DNA of 64,000 nucleotides from Hymenobacter cavernae (GTDB lineage Bacteria > Bacteroidota > Bacteroidia > Cytophagales > Hymenobacteraceae): positions 766,605 through 830,604 of the forward strand of contig NZ_BMHT01000002.1 of assembly GCF_014641455.1 (NCBI RefSeq), given 5' to 3'. A model generated the notes under the pieces. That model saw nothing but the letters and a program-made list of their open reading frames with translations, had not been told where the DNA came from and did no database searches. Position numbers and translations under genes: made by a program. Position 1 is the stretch's first letter, and each line of letters begins with the position of its first letter. Shown here piece after piece: positions 59,153 through 64,000 of the stretch.

Positions 59153-60391
59153 TTGATCTTTAATAAATCTCGTTTTCAGCTCCGCAGCCTAGCCTGGTTT
59201 CTGGGGTTGACGTTGCTCGTAGCGCCTGCGCCGAGCTGCAAAAAGGACGTAACCCAGCCCGAGCCCACCGCTACTACGCCGTCGGCTCCCCAGACCGGCC
59301 AGCTCCTCAGCAGCACCCTCATCGGCGAATACTCGACCAGCGACCTAGCCGGCCGCATCGCGGAAGTGCCCTTGGCCGGAGCCTTGATCAAATATCCCAT
59401 CAAGGCCTACAAGCTGACCTACAACACATTGAACACGGATGGAAAGGTCATCACGGCTTCCGGCGCTTTGTTGGTGCCGGTAGTGCAACAGCCGCTCGCG
59501 CTGCTTAGTTACCAGCACGGCACCATTCAACCTTCTTCCAGCGGCGACAATGGCCCTTCCGCTTACCGGCAGGGCAGCGACATCTGGTCGGCGGTGTCGG
59601 TGCTGGCCTCAACGGGCTACATCGTGTCGGCGCCTGACTACATTGGCTACGGCGCTTCCAAAGCCTATCCGCACCCGTATGAGCACGCTGCGTCATTGGC
59701 CTCGGCTTCGCTGGATATGATGCGGGCTGCCCGGCATTTCTGCGAGCAGCAGAAGGTGCAGCTAAACCAGAAGAACTTCCTGCTAGGTTACTCGGAAGGC
59801 GGCTTCGCCACCCTAGCTTTGCACAAGCTGATTGAGGAAAAATACGCCAATGAGTTTGCTGTAACCGCCTGTGCGCCAGGGGCCGGCGCTTACCACAAGT
59901 CGGCTTTTGCGGAGTATATCCTCAATTCTGACAAGCCGCTGAACTTCCTCAGTACCTACGTGTGGGTGCTCGATACCTACAACCGGGTGTACGGCATCAA
60001 CCGGCTGCTGTCGTACTACTTCAAGGCGCCGTATGCCACGCAGCTGCAAGCCAATATGTTCAGCGACGTGCCCGATTATCCGAGCCAGCTCTTCACCGAC
60101 TCGTTCCGCAGCGGCGTTCTGCAAAAGACGGATGCCAAGATGCTAGCCGCCTTCCGCGACAACGACATCTACGACTGGAAGCCGACTGCGCCCCTCGCGC
60201 TCTTCCACGGCACCGCTGATGATTACGTGCCGTTCTTCAACTCGCAGGATGCCTACAACGCCATGCAGGCCCGCGGCGCCAAGCAGGTAGAGTTGCGCCC
60301 GATTCAGGGCGGCAACCACTTCACCTCGGTTGCTACGTACACGCTGGCCGTTTACGCTTTCATCTCGCAGTATAACACGGAGCTGAAGTAG
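59153..60391 (+). CDS. Secreted alpha/beta hydrolase (secretory lipase-like) lipoprotein
   Basis: 412 residues from a TTG start. The leader LAWFLGLTLLVAPAPSC ends in a lipobox-like PSC with Cys near residue 29. The oxyanion segment is LLSYQHGTIQPS, the nucleophile elbow GYSEGGFA, the acid in HGTADDYVPFF and the His in GGNHFTS, giving a complete triad. Similar proteins are secretory lipases/esterases. Strong expression could be limited by the hairpin at 59108-59126 just upstream. It ends at a near-perfect terminator palindrome. Confidence 0.9.
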   Translation: MIFNKSRFQLRSLAWFLGLTLLVAPAPSCKKDVTQPEPTATTPSAPQTGQLLSSTLIGEYSTSDLAGRIAEVPLAGALIKYPIKAYKLTYNTLNTDGKVITASGALLVPVVQQPLALLSYQHGTIQPSSSGDNGPSAYRQGSDIWSAVSVLASTGYIVSAPDYIGYGASKAYPHPYEHAASLASASLDMMRAARHFCEQQKVQLNQKNFLLGYSEGGFATLALHKLIEEKYANEFAVTACAPGAGAYHKSAFAEYILNSDKPLNFLSTYVWVLDTYNRVYGINRLLSYYFKAPYATQLQANMFSDVPDYPSQLFTDSFRSGVLQKTDAKMLAAFRDNDIYDWKPTAPLALFHGTADDYVPFFNSQDAYNAMQARGAKQVELRPIQGGNHFTSVATYTLAVYAFISQYNTELK

Positions 60392-60402
60392 TTGATTAGC
60401 AA

Positions 60403-60466
60403 TAGAATTGCCTAGCAGAAAAGGCCAGCTCTGCGCAGAGCTGGCCTTTTCTGTTAGGCAATTCTA
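60403..60466. terminator. Near-perfect 64-base palindromic terminator
   Basis: TAGAATTGCCTAGCAGAAAA begins a stem that continues to GCTCTGC at 60434, mirrored through GCAGAGC to CAATTCTA at 60466 with one mismatch. AAAA and TTTT runs lie inside the stem on each side, so it can end transcription of the hydrolase (+) and of the small gene at 60493 (-). Confidence 0.9.
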
Positions 60467-60492
60467 TGTATTTAAGCTCGTAATAATACGGC

Positions 60493-60774
60493 TCAGCCGT
60501 GCCGGTCGCCGTTTTTGCTGGCTTGGCCTTTTTCGGTGGGAGCGGTCATGCCGGTTCCGCTTTCCATGTCGCCGGCAACCCGATCCTGGAGGTTTTCGTC
60601 GGTGGCAATGTGCGGTTGGCTGGCCTGGCCCGACAGGCCACTACGGACTGAGCGGTCGTGGTCGGTGGAACCCGCGTGCTGGGCTTTTTCCGACGACTGG
60701 TTGCTGATTTCGCTATTGGCATTTGGGCCAGCTTTGGGGTCGTGTTGGCTGCGTTTTCCAGATTGCTTCGACAT
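60493..60774 (-). CDS. Small hydrophilic protein, hypothetical
   Basis: 93 residues from MSKQSGKRSQHDPKAGPN. It is highly polar, rich in Gly, Ser, Asp, Lys and His, with no hydrophobic core, resembling disordered stress (hydrophilin-like) proteins in composition. A convergent terminator follows it directly. No known family identified. Confidence 0.5.
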   Translation of the reverse strand: MSKQSGKRSQHDPKAGPNANSEISNQSSEKAQHAGSTDHDRSVRSGLSGQASQPHIATDENLQDRVAGDMESGTGMTAPTEKGQASKNGDRHG

Positions 60775-60947
60775 AATCGCAAAAGTTAGGGTGGTGAGAA
60801 GAAGCCAGGTCGCGTAGCGGCTTGCGTTGCCACGGCAACCTAGGAAAAGGTACGCCGTTTGGCAGCGGCTGTTGCGCCGACAACGAAAAAGATCATGGGC
60901 TTCTTTCTGAAGTACCTAGGTTGAACTAAGAGCCTGAGTAGCAGAAG

Positions 60948-61322
60948 CTAAACAGTAGCGCTTTCTCCAACACGATTACGGTTGCCCAGCGCCGCGTGCC
61001 GCAGCCAACAGCCCGCCAGCGCTGCCATGCCGCCAACCAACCCGCCGACGGTAGCCGTGACGAGCACCAGTGCCCAACTACTGCCGCCCAGCGGCAAGAG
61101 CTGCGCTACGCGGTGCGCAAGTAGGCCATCGTTCTGCACGTTCAGCCAGGTCGCAACGGCTGCCCAACCTAGCCCTACCCCCGCAAAGCCCGCCAGGAAG
61201 CTGCGCCCGCCCGTGCGACCTAGCCCGGCCGCCAGCAGTAAGGAAATAGGTGCTACAATCCACCACGGAAGGAAGGATTGGGCTATTGCGGCAACGATTA
61301 AAATGAGTAGGAAGAGAAGCAT
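60948..61322 (-). CDS. Small integral membrane protein, hypothetical
   Basis: 124 residues with four probable membrane segments (LLFLLILIVAAIAQSFLPWW, PISLLLAAGLGR, SFLAGFAGVGLGWAAVATWL and WALVLVTATVGGLVGGMAALAGCW). A charged tail ends the protein. Layout resembles small uncharacterised membrane proteins of Bacteroidota; no motif identifies a function. It lies 22 bases after the stop of the TonB-domain gene upstream and may be co-transcribed with it. Confidence 0.65.
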   Translation of the reverse strand: MLLFLLILIVAAIAQSFLPWWIVAPISLLLAAGLGRTGGRSFLAGFAGVGLGWAAVATWLNVQNDGLLAHRVAQLLPLGGSSWALVLVTATVGGLVGGMAALAGCWLRHAALGNRNRVGESATV

Positions 61323-61344
61323 AGCTTAGAAATTGAATGAAAGA

Positions 61345-61827
61345 TCACTCGTCACCGTCACAGGATATACCTCCTATTTTGTATGGAATTGGGGCTGGTT
61401 TCAGGCTGAACATAATGGGCAGCGTCAGGGACACGGCCACATTAACACCATTCTGACTACCTGGTAGCCACTGAGACATGCTCCGAACTACGCGCAGAGC
61501 CTCCAGATCGGCAGCCGGTAAGAGGCCGCGCATAATAGTAGCATCTTGAACTCTTCCTTGTGCATCAATCACAAAGCTTACAAATACCCGTCCTTGCACT
61601 CGGCCCGATTTCACTTCTTCAGGCAGTCGTACGTTTTGCGCAAAGTAACGGAGTACACCGCTGAACCCACCATTCGGATACTCCGGCATGTGCTCTACAC
61701 AGAAATACACGCTACTCCTAGAGCTTGGAGCCTTTGTCGAAGCAGCCGAACCTAGGTCAGGTTGAGCACTCTGCGCCCAAACGGCTCTTGTTATCAGTGT
61801 CAGACAAAGTGCTACTGCGTATTTCAT
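61345..61827 (-). CDS. Periplasmic TonB C-terminal domain protein
   Basis: 160 residues from the ATG at 61827. A longer open frame (to 61941) overlaps the acylase gene and adds a non-protein-like Arg/Pro-rich stretch. MKYAVALCLTLITRAVWAQ is a cleavable signal peptide. The TonB C-terminal domain (EHMPEYPNGGFSGVLRYFAQNVRLPEEVKSGRVQGRVFVSFVIDAQGRVQDATIMRG) covers most of the mature protein. Without an inner-membrane anchor it cannot transduce ExbB/ExbD energy in the usual way. It starts 20 bases after the acylase stop. Confidence 0.85.
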   Translation of the reverse strand: MKYAVALCLTLITRAVWAQSAQPDLGSAASTKAPSSRSSVYFCVEHMPEYPNGGFSGVLRYFAQNVRLPEEVKSGRVQGRVFVSFVIDAQGRVQDATIMRGLLPAADLEALRVVRSMSQWLPGSQNGVNVAVSLTLPIMFSLKPAPIPYKIGGISCDGDE

Positions 61828-61847
61828 AGTGACGGCACAAATAGCAG

Positions 61848-64000
61848 TTAATGGGTTAGTACCCACGCCGCTTTTACCCGTGGGTTCTTTTCGTCGGCGG
61901 TGCGCAGGAACACCAGCGGATGCAGCTGGCCCGTACGCCACGTCTCAATCATGTCGTCGTAGAAAGGTGAGCCGGGGTTGCCGGATTCGCCGCCGGGGAA
62001 CACGCCGTACGCCTGCACCTGCGGACCCAGGGCCACCACCATGCGCCACGAAGGGCCATTGCGCTCGGAAGTAGCATTCACGATACCCGCGCCGCCGCCC
62101 ACATCCAGGTCCATGTGGCCGAAGCCGGGCAGCTGCGCCAAGTGCAGAATATCAGTGCTTTTCTGGTTGGCCCACGCCCACTTCGGGCCGAATGGACCAA
62201 ACTTACGCGTGAGCGAATCGGTGGCAAACAGAAACGACTGACGCGCTAGGTCGGCCAGGGTTTCTTTGGCGGGCGTACGCGAGTCGTCGATCCACTGGGA
62301 GTTGGGTTCTTGCAGCAGGAGCGTGTTCGTCCGGTCGCGGGTGGGGTAGCGCATTTCCAGGCCGGTGGCTTTGCCGAAATCATCATCCCAAATGCGCTTT
62401 GCTAAGTTGTTGTACCAAAGCTCGAAGATGGTCGGGCCAGTGGCGTGCGCATCGTAGTAGAAGTTCCAGCTTTGCAAGGTGTTATACGCCTGTTGCTGGG
62501 CCGCCGAAAGCTGCGTAGGCTGCACCAAACCGAGCAACCTAGGGAGTATCAGGCGGGCATTCAAACCTAGGTTGTCGTTTTGCAGCACGCGCAGGCTGTC
62601 GGGCGTGGCGTGGTTCATGCGAGCCAGGCGCTCATTGATGCGGTGGCCGCGCTCGTAGTCGCCGTAGTTCCAGTTGAGGTAATAGGGATAGTCCTTAGGA
62701 TTCGCGGAAAACTGATTCGCGGACGACACAAAGCCCCGCGGCGGGTTCTTTACATGCGGATTTTGCGCCGCCGGAATCCAGCCTTGCCAGTCGTACGCCG
62801 GATTGGTGCCGTCCAGAATAAACTTGCCCTGCTCTTTCCATTTTAACGGCAGTAAGCCATTAGGCCAGATGGCAATATCCTTCTGACTATCAGCAAAGAT
62901 GAAGTTCTGGGCCGGCGCGCCGTAGGTAGCCAGGGCTGCGGTATAGTCCTGGTAGTTGCGGGCGCGGTTGAGGCGGTAGAAGGTCAGATACTCGTTGGCG
63001 GCGTCGTGGTTCGTCCAGCGCATGGCGTGCAGGATGGGCGTCTGCGGCAGAAAGGGCTTCTCGTTGTGGTCGTACACGATGGGGCCGTGGTGCGTGTAGA
63101 GGACCGTATCGAGGCGGTCGGGCAGCCCGCGCACTTTGATGCGCTCCACCACGCGACGCACGGGTTTCCAGCGGCCGTCGTGCCAGTACTCGCGGCGCGT
63201 GTTGTCCTTGAACTTCAACTGGTACCAGTCGAGCACGTCGGCGTAGGTATTGGTCACGCCCCAGGCTACCTGCTCATTGAAGCCAATAATGATGAACGGC
63301 GCTCCAGGAATTGCCACCCCGCACACGTTCACGCCCGGCGCGGCAAGCTGCGTCTGGTACCAGATGCTCGGCAGGTTAAGCTGCAAGTGCGGGTCGTTGG
63401 CAAGCAGCGGGTAGCCCGTCGCCGATTTGGTCCCGCTCACAGCAAAGTTGTTGGAACCTAGCTCGGGGTCAGGTTGATTTTGCGGCACCAAGGGCGAGTA
63501 ATCCGCCTCAAAGCCGGCTGGCGCGGCGGGCACCGGCACCGGCTTGAAGTCGAGCGGCGTGCCTTCCGGAATCACTGGATCTTCGCGCATCGGATAATCG
63601 GGGAACAGGTCGCGCACCACCTCAGGGCCGTATTTGCCCAGGGCGTTGCTCAGGCGCAAGTCGTCGGAGCGGCCGGTGAGGTCGAAGGCCATGTACTTCA
63701 GAATCAGCGCGCATTTCAAAGGTTCCCACGGCTCCGGCGCGTAGTCGAGCAGCTTGTACTCGAACGGGTAAGTGCTGGGCGTGAGCGAGTTGATGTAGGC
63801 ATTGATGCCATCAGAATACGAAGTCAGCACCGTGCGCACAGTCGGGTCAGCCATTGCCTTATCCAGCGACTTGCGGGCGCCATACGTCAGGCCCATGCGC
63901 CGGAAGAAACGGTCCGTTTCCAGCCGCTCTTTCCCTATAATCTCCGCCAGCCGACCCGCCGCGACGTGCGTGATGAAGTCCATCTGCCAGAGCCGGTCGC
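61848..64000 (-). CDS. Penicillin acylase family Ntn hydrolase, 5' end beyond right edge
   Basis: The minus-strand frame is open to the window edge, where DRLWQMDFITHVAAGRLAEI, an internal block of the family's alpha chain, is read; Met at 63983 is therefore internal and about 100 or more N-terminal residues are missing. The Ser that becomes the N-terminal nucleophile of the beta chain is in LGSNNFAVSG. Downstream blocks such as ANDPHLQLNLPSIWYQTQL, AWGVTNTYADVLDWYQLKF and FILDGTNPAYDWQGWIP are typical. Members hydrolyse penicillins, acyl-homoserine lactones or related amides in the periplasm. The substrate is not resolved. Confidence 0.93.
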   Translation of the reverse strand, partial: DRLWQMDFITHVAAGRLAEIIGKERLETDRFFRRMGLTYGARKSLDKAMADPTVRTVLTSYSDGINAYINSLTPSTYPFEYKLLDYAPEPWEPLKCALILKYMAFDLTGRSDDLRLSNALGKYGPEVVRDLFPDYPMREDPVIPEGTPLDFKPVPVPAAPAGFEADYSPLVPQNQPDPELGSNNFAVSGTKSATGYPLLANDPHLQLNLPSIWYQTQLAAPGVNVCGVAIPGAPFIIIGFNEQVAWGVTNTYADVLDWYQLKFKDNTRREYWHDGRWKPVRRVVERIKVRGLPDRLDTVLYTHHGPIVYDHNEKPFLPQTPILHAMRWTNHDAANEYLTFYRLNRARNYQDYTAALATYGAPAQNFIFADSQKDIAIWPNGLLPLKWKEQGKFILDGTNPAYDWQGWIPAAQNPHVKNPPRGFVSSANQFSANPKDYPYYLNWNYGDYERGHRINERLARMNHATPDSLRVLQNDNLGLNARLILPRLLGLVQPTQLSAAQQQAYNTLQSWNFYYDAHATGPTIFELWYNNLAKRIWDDDFGKATGLEMRYPTRDRTNTLLLQEPNSQWIDDSRTPAKETLADLARQSFLFATDSLTRKFGPFGPKWAWANQKSTDILHLAQLPGFGHMDLDVGGGAGIVNATSERNGPSWRMVVALGPQVQAYGVFPGGESGNPGSPFYDDMIETWRTGQLHPLVFLRTADEKNPRVKAAWVLTH

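Noticed and set aside
1..64000. CRISPR arrays, IS transposases, integrases, rRNA and tRNA genes
   Set aside because: No regularly spaced direct repeats, transposase or integrase motifs, or RNA gene structures were seen on either strand.

Overview
The window looks like chromosome of a GC-rich member of the Bacteroidota, most likely Hymenobacter or a close relative in the Cytophagales. The reasons are two proteins ending in type IX secretion (T9SS) sorting domains, several PorT-like outer-membrane barrels, a DUF4159/MoxR/DUF58/BatA/DUF4175 operon, four-helix-bundle and M61 proteins typical of the phylum, few clear Shine-Dalgarno sites, frequent TTG starts, and a base composition well above 50% GC by eye. 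The assignment is inference from gene content; no rRNA or tRNA gene was found to confirm it.

Layout. 1-8.6 kb: edge-truncated M61 peptidase, lectin-like T9SS protein, SRAP protein, small secreted and membrane proteins, an ECF sigma factor followed by a membrane protein that joins an anti-sigma-like N-terminus to a trypsin-like protease, and a small lipoprotein. 8.75-17.3 kb: a six-gene minus-strand operon (DUF4159, MoxR ATPase, DUF58, BatA-like, DUF4175, amidotransferase-like membrane protein). 17.5-19.8 kb: three tandem outer-membrane barrel paralogues. 19.8-26.1 kb: a tandemly duplicated TldD-TldE pair, both TldD copies carrying a twin-arginine-type leader. 26.5-28.5 kb: tiny secreted protein and a T9SS serine hydrolase.

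28.8-44.1 kb is the most unusual region. It runs on the plus strand: a cytoplasmic coiled-coil protein, a membrane coiled-coil protein, an inner-membrane-anchored substrate-binding protein fused to an OmpA peptidoglycan-binding domain, a TauC-type permease, an ABC ATPase, an AT-rich orphan gene, a sigma-54 response regulator, its histidine kinase, a GalU-like nucleotidyltransferase and an 1111-residue fusion of an FKP/GHMP-type sugar kinase with a UDP-sugar pyrophosphorylase. The order suggests a sensed, envelope-spanning import system next to sugar-nucleotide synthesis; substrate and function are unknown.

44.3-46.7 kb: McrB/McrC modification-dependent restriction. 47-48 kb: Gfo/Idh/MocA oxidoreductase. 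48-55.6 kb: a GAF-GAF-sigma-54 activator divergent from an EmrAB-TolC efflux operon that also holds a universal stress protein and, in the opposite direction, a four-helix-bundle gene. 55.8-64 kb: two paralogous lipoprotein-like proteins of unknown function, two TonB-C-terminal proteins, a secreted alpha/beta hydrolase, small proteins and an edge-truncated penicillin acylase.

Two patterns cross the whole window. Nearly every gap between transcription units holds a long inverted repeat, and these fall into a few recurring sequence families. The tetranucleotide CTAG, usually depleted in bacteria, is abundant here, especially as CCTAGG and as the codon pair CTA-GGT.
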